The position numbers were made by a program, and so were the translations under genes. This document shows positions 17,589-25,788 of a stretch of 64,000 bases of DNA, piece after piece. Location of the stretch: contig NZ_CP095073.1 of assembly GCF_022919095.1 (NCBI RefSeq), positions 2,294,001 through 2,358,000 of the forward strand, in the 5' to 3' direction. Source of the DNA: Halobacillus salinarum (GTDB lineage Bacteria > Bacillota > Bacilli > Bacillales > Halobacillaceae). The notes beneath the pieces are model-generated. The model did no database searches and was not told where the DNA came from. It saw nothing but the letters and a program-made list of their open reading frames with translations. Each line of letters opens with the position of its first letter. Position 1 is the first letter of the stretch.

Positions 17589-18776
17589 ATGGGAAATTTG
17601 AGTTCTATAAGCAGCAATCTACTCTTTGCTGCTTTCATACTTTATTTGATTGCCACTTTTTTCTACGCAGCGACCATACGGGATAAGAAAAAAAGCGACA
17701 GTCGTCGCATCGGTAATATCGCTATCTCTATTACTATACTTGGTTTAATGACACAAATAGGCTATTTTATTACGCGGTGGATTGCAAGTCAGCACGCCCC
17801 TGTGAGCAACCTGTTTGAATTTACCACTTTCTTTGGCATGATGCTTGTTTTTGCTTTTGTCATTATGTATTTTATTTACCGTCTGAACATATTGGGATTA
17901 TTCGCGATGCCTGTTGCTTTATTGATCATCGCTTTTGCCAGCATGTTTCCTACAGATATTTCGCCGCTTGTCCCATCATTGCAGTCGTATTGGCTATACA
18001 TACATGTAACCACGGCTGCTACTGGACAGGCTATATTATCCGTAAGTTTTGCAGCTGGTCTTATCTTTTTAATCAGCCAAGTGGACCAGTCACGGAAATC
18101 CAAGCAGACGTTCTGGCTTGAATTTGTAATGTTTATGATTTGTGCAACTCTTGGTTTTATCATTGTGTCGTCTACTTTCAGCGCAATTGGGTACAAAGAA
18201 ACTTTTAACGCCCCGGTAGAAGGACAAATGACAGAAATCAATTATGAAATTCCTGCTATTGCTGGACCATCACAAAGTGAACAAGTGACTAAGGCAGGAA
18301 TGACGCCTTGGTTTGAAGCCCCTTCTTGGATGAGAGGAAAGGATGCAGCTAAAAAGCTGAATACGGTGCTGTGGTCGATATGTGCCGGTCTCATCATTTA
18401 CGGTTTGGCTCGATTGATTCTAAGGAAGAGAGTAGCGGCAGCAATTCAGCCGCTATTAAAGAAAGTAAATCCAGAACTTGTCGATGAAGTATCCTACCGA
18501 GCTGTAGCTATTGGTTTCCCTGTATTTACACTGGGTGCGCTTATTTTTGCCATGATATGGGCACAGCAGGCTTGGGATCGTTTCTGGGGCTGGGACCCGA
18601 AAGAAGTCTGGGCACTCATTACATTTTTCTTCTATGCTGCCTATCTGCACTTGCGTTTATCAAGAGGGTGGCAGGGAACGAAGTCAGCATGGCTTGCAGT
18701 CGGAGGTTTTGCAATTATTATGTTTAATCTGATTGCTGTGAATTTAATAATTGCCGGACTGCATTCCTATGCATAA
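17589..18776 (+). CDS. resC: cytochrome c biogenesis protein ResC (CcsA/CcmF type)
   Basis: A 395-residue polytopic membrane protein, the heme-handling partner of ResB. The tryptophan-rich WWD-type signature is present as [18 protein letters not shown] near residues 330-347. The ATG at 17589 lies six bases after AAGGAGG; the ATG at 17583 is too close to that site. Confidence 0.95.
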   Translation: MGNLSSISSNLLFAAFILYLIATFFYAATIRDKKKSDSRRIGNIAISITILGLMTQIGYFITRWIASQHAPVSNLFEFTTFFGMMLVFAFVIMYFIYRLNILGLFAMPVALLIIAFASMFPTDISPLVPSLQSYWLYIHVTTAATGQAILSVSFAAGLIFLISQVDQSRKSKQTFWLEFVMFMICATLGFIIVSSTFSAIGYKETFNAPVEGQMTEINYEIPAIAGPSQSEQVTKAGMTPWFEAPSWMRGKDAAKKLNTVLWSICAGLIIYGLARLILRKRVAAAIQPLLKKVNPELVDEVSYRAVAIGFPVFTLGALIFAMIWAQQAWDRFWGWDPKEVWALITFFFYAAYLHLRLSRGWQGTKSAWLAVGGFAIIMFNLIAVNLIIAGLHSYA

Positions 18777-18787
18777 GTACAGAATAA

Positions 18788-18819
18788 GGCAGAAGGTGTA
18801 AAAGAGCCTTCTGCCGTTT
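18788..18819 (+). terminator. hairpin between resC and resD, probable partial terminator
   Basis: A perfect 9-bp stem (GGCAGAAGG/CCTTCTGCC) with a 10-base loop, followed only by GTTTG. The weak T tract suggests partial read-through, which would lower resDE relative to resABC. Confidence 0.55.
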
Positions 18820-18878
18820 GTATATTCGCGAATTGAGGTAAAATAAGACTAGCAAATAATGAGAAGCTGGAGGCATGG

Positions 18879-19598
18879 ATGATGGAAAACGACGCAAAAA
18901 TTTTAGTAGTAGACGATGAAGAAAGAATTCGTCGTTTAATCAGAATGTATCTGGAACGGGAAGAGTATTTAATTGAAGAGGCAGAAGAAGGAGAAGAAGC
19001 TTTAGACAAAGCCATGCAGGAAGATTATGACCTCATTATTCTCGATCTGATGCTCCCTGGCAAAGATGGTATCGAGGTGTGCAGAGAGCTGCGGGAGAAA
19101 AAAGCCACTCCTGTTATTATGCTTACCGCAAAAGGAGAAGAAGCTAATCGTGTCCAAGGGTTCGAAGTAGGGGCTGATGATTACATCGTAAAACCTTTCA
19201 GTCCAAGGGAAGTCGTACTGCGTGTCAAGGCGCTCCTGCGAAGGTCATCCTCAACAAAATTTCTGGAAACGAACACATCCACTAAAAATGTGCTCGTGTT
19301 TCCGCATATGACCATCGATAACGATGCTCATCGTGTGACAGCTGATGGAAAAGAAGTGGCTCTAACCCCGAAAGAATATGAATTGTTAAATTATATGGCT
19401 CAATCCCCAGACAAAGTCTATGATCGCGAGCAATTATTAAAAGAGGTATGGCAGTATGAGTTTTTTGGAGATCTCCGAACGGTGGATACCCATGTGAAGA
19501 GACTTCGTGAAAAATTGAGTAAAGTTTCTTCAAACGCAGCTGGAATGATCGTAACTGTTTGGGGCGTAGGGTATAAATTTGAGGTGAATGGCGACTGA
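18879..19598 (+). CDS. resD: two-component response regulator ResD
   Basis: A 239-residue OmpR-family regulator of aerobic and anaerobic respiration. The receiver domain has DDEE near residue 13, the phospho-acceptor Asp in LIILDLMLPGKDG near residue 55 and the switch Lys in YIVKPFSPRE near 105. The C-terminal winged helix ends with RTVDTHVKRLREKL...WGVGYKFE. A second ATG three bases downstream is equally possible. resE starts in TGATG at its stop. Confidence 0.96.
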   Translation: MMENDAKILVVDDEERIRRLIRMYLEREEYLIEEAEEGEEALDKAMQEDYDLIILDLMLPGKDGIEVCRELREKKATPVIMLTAKGEEANRVQGFEVGADDYIVKPFSPREVVLRVKALLRRSSSTKFLETNTSTKNVLVFPHMTIDNDAHRVTADGKEVALTPKEYELLNYMAQSPDKVYDREQLLKEVWQYEFFGDLRTVDTHVKRLREKLSKVSSNAAGMIVTVWGVGYKFEVNGD

Positions 19599-21376
19599 TG
19601 TTCTGGCGTAGTGTCGTCGGAAAACTGTGGTTTACCATCCTCTTTTTAGTTTGTTTTGTCTTGTTTATCTTAACTATTCTTCTACTTAAGTTTTTCGAAA
19701 ACTATCATATTGTTGAAGCCGAACGGGAGTTACTGCAAACCGCCTCAAAAGTGTCAGAGGTGGTGAACCAGTATGAAGATCGAAGTTTAATTTTATCCAC
19801 GACAAACTTAATTAAGGACCCATCCAGCAGAGTAGTCATTTCTTTTAATGATAACGATTCACTCATCGCTGAAAGTGACTCGCCTCAATTGCCGAAGCTG
19901 AACTATGACTGGTTTGTTTCCGATGAAGAGCTGGCGAAGGTGATGGAAAACGGACAGGATGTGAAAAAGGTAGCGGAAGTGGACGATTCAGACAACGGGA
20001 TTATGATTGTTGGGACCCCGATCTCCAATAATAAAGGTACGGTGTTCGTCTATCAATCACTGGTTACGATTGAAGAAACTTCTCAGCATACGACAAAAAT
20101 CATTTTTCTTGGAGCAGGAATTGCAATCATTTTAACGACGGTTTTTGCTTTCTTTTTATCCACTAGGATCACTTCTCCTCTAATAAAGATGAGGGAAGGA
20201 GCTTTGGAGCTTGCAAGAGGGGAATTCAATACGAAAGTCCCTATATTAACCCACGATGAAATAGGCGAATTAGCAATGGCTTTTAATCGAATGGGCCGTC
20301 AATTGAAATTTCACATCAATGCCTTGAGCCAGGAAAAGGAGCAGCTTTCCGGGATCCTTCGTTCTATGGCTGATGGAGTCATTACTATCAATCGAAAGGG
20401 AAAAGTTCTGATTTCCAATCCTCCTGCCAATCAATACTTGGAAGCCTCCCACTATGAAGCTGAGGTTGAATCACTAAGCAGTGGAGATTTTCCTCTTCCT
20501 GAACCAATTAAAGAGTTATTCGGTCAAGTTATTCACAATGAAAAAGAGGCAATGACAGAGGTAACGATTCAAGGAAGAACGTGGGTGATCATCATGACTC
20601 CCTTATATGACAATGATTATGTAAGAGGTGCTGTTGCGATTCTTAGGGATATGACCGAAGAAAGAAGATTGGACAAACTTAGAAAAGATTTCATTGCCAA
20701 TGTCTCTCATGAATTAAGAACTCCCATTTCCATGCTTCAAGGCTATAGTGAAGCGATTGTTGATGACGTAGCTGAATCGAAGGAAGAAAAGAATGAGCTT
20801 GCAAAAATTATTCATGATGAGTCGTTGAGAATTGGAAGATTAGTGAATGAGCTGCTGGATTTAGCCCGTATGGAAGCGGGACATATTTCACTTGAGATAG
20901 AGAATATAGAATGGGACCCATTTATGCAGAAGATTATTCGTAAATTCCAAGTGGTCGCGCAGGAGAGGAACGTGCTTCTTGAAGCCAAGCAATGGAATGC
21001 ATCGTCCTGGTTTGCTTTTGACGCAGATCGAATTGAACAAGTATTGACAAATCTAGTTGATAATGCCATCCGCCATACAGATCCTGGTGGAAAAGTGGAA
21101 GTGATTACTGAAGACTCCGAGAATGAATGGACTGTTTCAGTCATTGATTCGGGATCAGGAATAGCTGAGGAGGATCTTCCTTTTGTGTTTGAACGATTTT
21201 ATAAAGCTGACAAATCTAGAAAAAGAATGCCAGGTCAAGAAAAGAAAGGCATCGGTTTAGGATTGGCCATTGCCAAAAACATCGTTGAAGCTCATAATGG
21301 TACAATTCAAGTTCATAGTAAAAAAGAAGAGGGTACGACCTTCACATTCAGAATTCCAAAGAGTTTCAACGATTAG
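19598..21376 (+). CDS. resE: sensor histidine kinase ResE
   Basis: A 592-residue membrane kinase paired with ResD. Two transmembrane helices (about residues 8-30 and 167-189) flank an extracytoplasmic sensor region. HAMP, PAS-like and catalytic domains follow. The phosphorylated His is about residue 371 in FIANVSHELRTPISML; the N box (NLVDNAIRHTD), G1 (DSGSGI) and G2 (GIGLGLAIAKNIVEAHNG) are intact. Overlaps resD by one base. Confidence 0.96.
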   Translation: MFWRSVVGKLWFTILFLVCFVLFILTILLLKFFENYHIVEAERELLQTASKVSEVVNQYEDRSLILSTTNLIKDPSSRVVISFNDNDSLIAESDSPQLPKLNYDWFVSDEELAKVMENGQDVKKVAEVDDSDNGIMIVGTPISNNKGTVFVYQSLVTIEETSQHTTKIIFLGAGIAIILTTVFAFFLSTRITSPLIKMREGALELARGEFNTKVPILTHDEIGELAMAFNRMGRQLKFHINALSQEKEQLSGILRSMADGVITINRKGKVLISNPPANQYLEASHYEAEVESLSSGDFPLPEPIKELFGQVIHNEKEAMTEVTIQGRTWVIIMTPLYDNDYVRGAVAILRDMTEERRLDKLRKDFIANVSHELRTPISMLQGYSEAIVDDVAESKEEKNELAKIIHDESLRIGRLVNELLDLARMEAGHISLEIENIEWDPFMQKIIRKFQVVAQERNVLLEAKQWNASSWFAFDADRIEQVLTNLVDNAIRHTDPGGKVEVITEDSENEWTVSVIDSGSGIAEEDLPFVFERFYKADKSRKRMPGQEKKGIGLGLAIAKNIVEAHNGTIQVHSKKEEGTTFTFRIPKSFND

Positions 21377-21437
21377 CAGTTTGAGTTGCGCACTTTAGTG
21401 TTTTAGGTTAATCTATTTAATGAATTGAATAATGGAT

Positions 21438-21596
21438 AAAGGTGTAATATCTTAATAGGGAATCTGGTGAAAGACCAGAACTGTCCTCGCAACTGTAAAT
21501 GGCGACGAACGAGTAAATCCACTGTGTACATTTTCACGGGAAGGGGCTCTAGTAGAATGACCCATAAGTCAGTAGACCTGCCTTAGTCCACCGTTT
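21438..21596 (+). ncRNA. cobalamin (B12) riboswitch
   Basis: The aptamer features occur in order: a GGTG P1 strand near 21441, GGGAA and GGTGAAA...CC at about 21458-21476, CTGTCC..GCAACTG at 21481-21496, a CCACTG...GGGAAG block at about 21519-21543, and the B12 box AAGTCAGTAGACCTGCC at 21566-21582, closed by CACC near 21589. A terminator follows about 70 bases later. It should bind adenosyl- or methylcobalamin and repress the two downstream genes. The P1 boundaries are approximate. Confidence 0.9.
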
Positions 21597-21665
21597 CCAA
21601 GCTTCGGGGATTGAGCGTATGGGACAGCCTGGTTGGATGTTTTGACCCCCTTCCTGGTATGTCTT

Positions 21666-21692
21666 AAACCTGCCTCATGAGGCAGGTTTTTT
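21666..21692 (+). terminator. intrinsic terminator, expression platform of the B12 riboswitch
   Basis: A 9-bp stem (AAACCTGCC/GGCAGGTTT) with a 6-base loop and a run of six T residues, located between the aptamer and the regulated genes. The CCTGCC of its 5-prime arm also occurs in the aptamer's B12 box, so the 3-prime arm could pair with either copy. Confidence 0.8.
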
Positions 21693-21750
21693 ATTGTGCT
21701 TCCCCCTAATATTCATTGGAAGCTGACTAACTAAAAGGAGAGGGAAAAAG

Positions 21751-22152
21751 ATGAAGAAGTTGTATTCACTGTTCCTAGCAGCCATTCTAACCGCAGGAGT
21801 GCTAGCAGGTTGTCAATCGCAAGATGAAGCTGAACAAGCGGGCTCCTCAACGGAAGAAAAACAGGAAGTAAGTGTCCATGTCACTATTTCAACAAATAAC
21901 GGGGAAAAAGAACTAGCTGATAAAGAACTGTCAGTAGAAGAAGGCAAGACGCTTATGGAAATGATGAAAAATAAGTTTGAAGTGAAGGAATCTGATGGAT
22001 ACATCACAGGGATCGAAGGAGTTACTGCTGATGAGAGCAAAAAACAAGCCTGGATGTACACAGTGAATGGAGAAGAAGCAACGGTTGGTGCGAGCGAATA
22101 TGAATTGAAATCCGGAGACGAAGTTGTATTTGACATGCACAAGTGGGAATGA
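21751..22152 (+). CDS. DUF4430 (transcobalamin-like domain) lipoprotein, putative cobalamin-binding
   Basis: A 133-residue secreted lipoprotein. The signal peptide ends in a lipobox, VLAGC, with the lipidated Cys at residue 21. An acidic linker leads into a single DUF4430 domain (about residues 42-133) with the typical G-Y-I-T-x-I-x-G-V, W-M-Y-x-V-N-G and GDEVVF elements. DUF4430 is structurally related to the C-terminal domain of eukaryotic transcobalamin and intrinsic factor. Because it sits behind a B12 riboswitch and directly before an ECF S component, it is probably a surface corrinoid-capture protein. That role is inferred, not seen. Confidence 0.8.
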   Translation: MKKLYSLFLAAILTAGVLAGCQSQDEAEQAGSSTEEKQEVSVHVTISTNNGEKELADKELSVEEGKTLMEMMKNKFEVKESDGYITGIEGVTADESKKQAWMYTVNGEEATVGASEYELKSGDEVVFDMHKWE

Positions 22153-22158
22153 TGGGGT

Positions 22159-22668
22159 ATGAATACATATAAACTGACGCTCATTGCTATGCTTAGCGCG
22201 CTGGCAGTCGCAGGCAGGCTGGTCATGGCTAATGTTCCGAATGTGCAGCCTGTGACGGCTATCATTATTTTATCCGGCTTCTGGCTTGGTCCAATTTCCG
22301 GAATAGCGATGGCGGTTCTAACAACCCTGCTTTCAAATGTCCTGCTCGGGATGGGGTATTGGACGATTTGGCAGATTACCGCTTGGGGTATGATTGGTTT
22401 GATAGCAGGTTTGCTCGGAAAATTCTTTAAAGATATTCCGATATGGGGACTAGCTTTGTATGGCTTTTTCAGTGGACTATTCTATGGCTTCATTATATCG
22501 ATTACAATGAAAGCAGCTGGCCAGCCATTTTGGGGGTATTATTTGGCAGGCTTGCCATTTGATTTGAACCACGCTGCTTCCAATCTCGTTTTTATACTTG
22601 TATTATCGCCAGTGCTCAGCCGATTATTCCAGCAATATCGAAACAAGCACGCCATAACAAGAGTGTAG
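22159..22668 (+). CDS. ECF transporter S component, putative cobalamin or corrinoid specificity
   Basis: A 169-residue integral membrane protein with about six hydrophobic helices. The N-terminus (KLTLIAMLSALAVAGRL) and the GFWLGPISGIAMAVLTTLLSN segment are typical of ECF-type vitamin-uptake S components. No EcfA or EcfT is encoded nearby, so it would use a shared energizing module encoded elsewhere. It starts six bases after the lipoprotein, under the same B12 riboswitch; cobalamin or a precursor is the most likely substrate. Confidence 0.82.
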   Translation: MNTYKLTLIAMLSALAVAGRLVMANVPNVQPVTAIIILSGFWLGPISGIAMAVLTTLLSNVLLGMGYWTIWQITAWGMIGLIAGLLGKFFKDIPIWGLALYGFFSGLFYGFIISITMKAAGQPFWGYYLAGLPFDLNHAASNLVFILVLSPVLSRLFQQYRNKHAITRV

Positions 22669-22680
22669 AAATAATGAAAA

Positions 22681-22718
22681 GCCTGAAGAGCCTTCTTGGC
22701 TCTGAAGGCTGTTTTTTT
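22681..22718 (+). terminator. intrinsic terminator after the ECF S-component gene
   Basis: GCCT-GA-AGAGCC pairs with GGCTCT-GA-AGGC, leaving a small internal loop, followed by a run of seven T residues. Confidence 0.85.
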
Positions 22719-22786
22719 GTATACTTTGATAAAATTAGAAAAAACGTACATATCTTTGCAACTTGTGCGATCCATATTATGATGGA

Positions 22787-22812
22787 TGTAACTTTCTTTT
22801 ACATAAAACGAC
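22787..22812 (+). promoter_or_regulatory. sigma-X-type autoregulatory promoter of sigX-rsiX
   Basis: TGTAAC at 22787-22792 and CGAC at 22809-22812 are separated by 16 bases. This is the signature of ECF sigma-X promoters in B. subtilis (TGTAAC, 16-17 bases, CGAC). Its place directly upstream of sigX implies autoregulation. Confidence 0.75.
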
Positions 22813-22837
22813 TATTAAAGAGAGCGGAGGGAAAGCA

Positions 22838-23377
22838 GTGGATGAGATCTTTGAGCAGTTCTATGAAAAATATCATCAGGATTTATTTCAATTTGTAGCT
22901 TACATGGTCAAAGATCGGCAAGTCGCTGAGGATCTTGTTCAAGAAGTCTATGTGAAGCTGATACGCTCTTTTCATACTTACGATGGAAGGAGCAGTGAGA
23001 AAACGTGGCTGTTTTCCATCGCTCGTCACGTTACAGTCGATTACTTTAGAAAGCAAAGCAGAAAAAGAAAAAGAATCTTTGATTATTTTGACTGGGGTGC
23101 CAAAGGGGAAAGGCTTGTTGATCATAAGCCTCTTCCTGAAGAAATTGCTGTAGAAAATGAAGAAATGAAGCAAGTATATCAAGCGATGGAAAAGTGTGGA
23201 GTTGACCAAAAAACGGTCATTATTTTGCGTTATATACAGCAGTTGTCAATTAAAGAAACGGCAGAGATTTTAGGGTGGAGCGAGAGCAAAGTGAAGACAA
23301 CTCAGCATAGAGCTATGAAGAAACTAAGAGAAATGCTTGCACACATGGGTGAAGGGGGGATTGAGCATGAAGCGTAA
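22838..23377 (+). CDS. sigX: ECF RNA polymerase sigma factor SigX
   Basis: A 179-residue ECF sigma factor, controlling cell-envelope functions in B. subtilis. Region 2 includes YHQDLFQFVAYMVKDRQVAEDLVQEVYVKL (about residues 11-40, quoted here only to locate it) and RSSEKTWLFSIARHV; region 4 is ETAEILGWSESKVKTTQHRAMKKL. The GTG start has GGAGGG six bases upstream; the frame extends further upstream but across the promoter. It overlaps rsiX by 11 bases. Confidence 0.93.
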   Translation: MDEIFEQFYEKYHQDLFQFVAYMVKDRQVAEDLVQEVYVKLIRSFHTYDGRSSEKTWLFSIARHVTVDYFRKQSRKRKRIFDYFDWGAKGERLVDHKPLPEEIAVENEEMKQVYQAMEKCGVDQKTVIILRYIQQLSIKETAEILGWSESKVKTTQHRAMKKLREMLAHMGEGGIEHEA

Positions 23378-24485
23378 TGATGAAGAGCTGAAGAAGCTTT
23401 TGAAGCGTCTCCCTAAAATGGAAGATACGAAGTCCAAGAGTGATTGGTATGAGGCGGTGGCTGATCGTTCTAAGCCGGGGAAAAGGAAGAAGAACCCCCG
23501 GTTAATGCCTGTCCTGTCTACGTTAGCTGCATTACTAGTACTCGTCATAGCTATTCCACTTTTTCTGCAGGTTGTGAACCAAAACAAGCAGATGCACGAA
23601 AGCAGTGATTCTTCTTCGAGCTCAACACCAGAAGAATCTGCTGAATCAAAGGCTTCGGATGATAAAGCTTTTACGCTGCAGTCAAAAGAAGCGCCACAAG
23701 AAAGCAGCGAAGAGCTTCAAGATTTGCTGATTTCTGTCAGGAGTGGAACGATGGACACTTCAGTATATTCTAATGAAAAGACTGATGTAATTATACCTGT
23801 CACTTTTGTACCTGAATCAGAAAAACAGTCAGATCAAGTCATCCCCATTACTGAATCAGGGCTTTCAAATAATCTGTCTGACAAGTTCAAGCTTAGTTAT
23901 GACCAGAAATCTGCTGTTGCAACAGCCCAATTCTTTTCAAAGGACGTAGAAGAAGAGCAGGCATTTATCGAAGCAGTCCGCTGGGAGGCGGAACCGCTAC
24001 ACGCGGAAAAAATAAAAATAAAGCGGCCGGAACAATCAGATAAGCAGTCAAAGACGCAGGAAGTTAAACCTGTTTCCAGTCAGCGCTACATTTTTCAACT
24101 CTATCAATATAAAGCGGAACTACCTAAGTTCTTTATTCCTGTAAAAATAGATGAACACTCTTCCATGCAGCAGGCGCTTGACCAATTACACGCTCCCAGC
24201 CGCAAAAAACATGTATCTGCGGCCGTACCTGATCATGTTGAACTAAAAACGGTAGATCGTGAAGCAGATACTTTAATGATAGAGGTGAGGCATGGGAAAT
24301 GGGCGGATCGACAGGAAGCTTTCACTACTTTGCAAGCTGTACTTTTAACGGCAAAACAATTCGGTTATAAAAATGTGAAGTTTCTTAATATGGGCTTTAC
24401 TGAATTAGGAGGGTACCAAGTCAATAAGCCGATTGAGGTCCCGGACAGTTTCAATCCTTACGTGAAATCATCATCGAACCAATAA
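23367..24485 (+). CDS. rsiX: anti-sigma-X factor RsiX
   Basis: A 372-residue single-pass membrane protein. The cytoplasmic N-terminus (about residues 1-50) is short and charged, with a transmembrane helix near residues 52-72, then a serine/glutamate-rich linker and an extracytoplasmic GerMN-like region. It starts inside sigX, after a GAAGGGGGGA site, which is the usual arrangement for a sigma/anti-sigma pair. Assigned by topology and position as much as by sequence. Confidence 0.85.
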   Translation: MKRNDEELKKLLKRLPKMEDTKSKSDWYEAVADRSKPGKRKKNPRLMPVLSTLAALLVLVIAIPLFLQVVNQNKQMHESSDSSSSSTPEESAESKASDDKAFTLQSKEAPQESSEELQDLLISVRSGTMDTSVYSNEKTDVIIPVTFVPESEKQSDQVIPITESGLSNNLSDKFKLSYDQKSAVATAQFFSKDVEEEQAFIEAVRWEAEPLHAEKIKIKRPEQSDKQSKTQEVKPVSSQRYIFQLYQYKAELPKFFIPVKIDEHSSMQQALDQLHAPSRKKHVSAAVPDHVELKTVDREADTLMIEVRHGKWADRQEAFTTLQAVLLTAKQFGYKNVKFLNMGFTELGGYQVNKPIEVPDSFNPYVKSSSNQ

Positions 24486-24549
24486 GAAAGATATTCCTTT
24501 ATTTAGGGAAGACGCTGAAACACTGAAAACTTTTTGAGTTCTTCATAAA

Positions 24550-24596
24550 AAAAGCAGCCGAATTGAACGATAAAATCGTCCGATTCGGCTGCTTTT
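24550..24596. terminator. bidirectional intrinsic terminator after rsiX
   Basis: A perfect 14-bp outer stem (24550-24563 with 24583-24596, core GCAGCCGAAT/ATTCGGCTGC) plus an inner ACGAT/ATCGT pairing. A runs and T runs flank it on the two sides, so it can work in both directions. Confidence 0.9.
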
Positions 24597-24924
24597 ATAC
24601 GATCGATGAGAAGGTTTGGTTCTTACTACTTATTACGGCGGCTATTCTCTCCTTTTACACGCCTGCCTCGCTCTTTTTTTAGGCTGCCCTTTGTTGATTC
24701 CACGATGAGCGGACGGGTTGACGCCTGTGTCGAGTATCCACCGACAAGCGATTCGTGAGTAACAATGGAAAACTATAACAAATATGTAAATTAGAAAGAA
24801 CTTTTTAACTGGTCACTTCATGGAAGAAGGATTCTTTTTTATTGGCAACTACAGGGAATATTAATAGGAAACCGAGCCATTGTCATGTTAAAATAAGGGT
24901 AAGTTGTAAAGGGGACGATTGTAA
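24597..24924. other. intergenic stretch between rsiX terminator and XRE gene
   Basis: About 330 bases without a supported gene. On the minus strand a frame of about 49 codons (24626-24772) stays open and ends 30 bases before the bidirectional terminator, but it has no ATG, GTG or TTG start and no ribosome site. It could be a degraded gene end. Nothing else was recognised. Confidence 0.4.
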
Positions 24925-25377
24925 ATGGATAAGGAAGAACTCATTAACGACGTTTCTCAGAAGATGAAGCTGATTCGCGTGGAGTATGGCTATACGCAAA
25001 ACCGGATGGCTGATGTTTTGGGTCTGTCTAAAAAAACTCTTGTCCAAATTGAAAAAGAACGGACATCGGCGAGCTGGACTACTGTAGTTGCTGTATGTGC
25101 ATTATTTCAAGACAGCGAAGTTTTAAAGAATTTACTTGGTGACGCTCCATTAGAGATTACTGAAACCATTGCCCATCAGGAAATTGATCACCCTGTAGGA
25201 AAAACAATGGGTGGGAAGGTATGGTGGACAACCTTGCGGGAGGAAAAAGGCTTTACTCTCCAGCAAAACATCATAAGCCAGCATTATCGAATTATTGACA
25301 ACGAATTTCAGCGTTGGTTCTCTACCTTCGATGAAAATGATGCCGCTATGCGTTTCAAGCAGCTGACCAACAAATAA
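24925..25377 (+). CDS. XRE-family helix-turn-helix transcriptional regulator
   Basis: A 150-residue protein with an N-terminal Cro/C1-type helix-turn-helix (about residues 12-66: IRVEYGYTQNRMADVLGLSKKT with IEKERTSAS). The C-terminal half (about 90-150) is a conserved-looking domain with several tryptophans (KVWWTTL, FQRWFSTF) that I cannot assign. ATG start after a GGGGACG-type weak site. It converges on fer across a shared hairpin. The target genes cannot be told from sequence. Confidence 0.8.
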   Translation: MDKEELINDVSQKMKLIRVEYGYTQNRMADVLGLSKKTLVQIEKERTSASWTTVVAVCALFQDSEVLKNLLGDAPLEITETIAHQEIDHPVGKTMGGKVWWTTLREEKGFTLQQNIISQHYRIIDNEFQRWFSTFDENDAAMRFKQLTNK

Positions 25378-25400
25378 AAAACCCCTTCAAAGCGAAGGGG
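25377..25400 (-). terminator. intrinsic terminator after fer
   Basis: Reading the minus strand, CCCCTTC and GAAGGGG form a 7-bp stem with a 5-base loop, followed by a T run. The plus direction lacks a T run. Confidence 0.75.
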
Positions 25401-25408
25401 GATTAACC

Positions 25409-25705
<297 letters not shown>

Positions 25706-25714
25706 TCAAGCTTC

Positions 25715-25733
25715 TTTACAATATTATTGTAAA
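25715..25733. promoter_or_regulatory. perfect 19-base inverted repeat between fer and ypbB
   Basis: TTTACAATA, a central T, and TATTGTAAA form an uninterrupted palindrome in the divergent intergenic region. It covers the proposed -10 of fer, as expected for a repressor operator. The regulator is not identifiable. Confidence 0.5.
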
Positions 25734-25754
25734 TCGGTCATGGGAACTTTTCAA
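25726..25754 (-). promoter_or_regulatory. sigma-A promoter of fer
   Basis: On the minus strand, TTGAAA (25754-25749) and TACAAT (25731-25726) are 17 bases apart, about 70 bases upstream of the fer start. Confidence 0.55.
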
Positions 25755-25788
25755 TAGATGCCCTTAAGCATAAAGAAGGAGGACTTCC

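Noticed and set aside
22763-22837. N-terminal extension of SigX by 25 residues
   Set aside because: It lies across the sigma-X promoter, has no ribosome site and resembles no sigma factor; the GTG at 22838 has a strong site.
24597-24900. Insertion sequence remnant
   Set aside because: No terminal inverted repeats, target duplication or transposase motif could be recognised.
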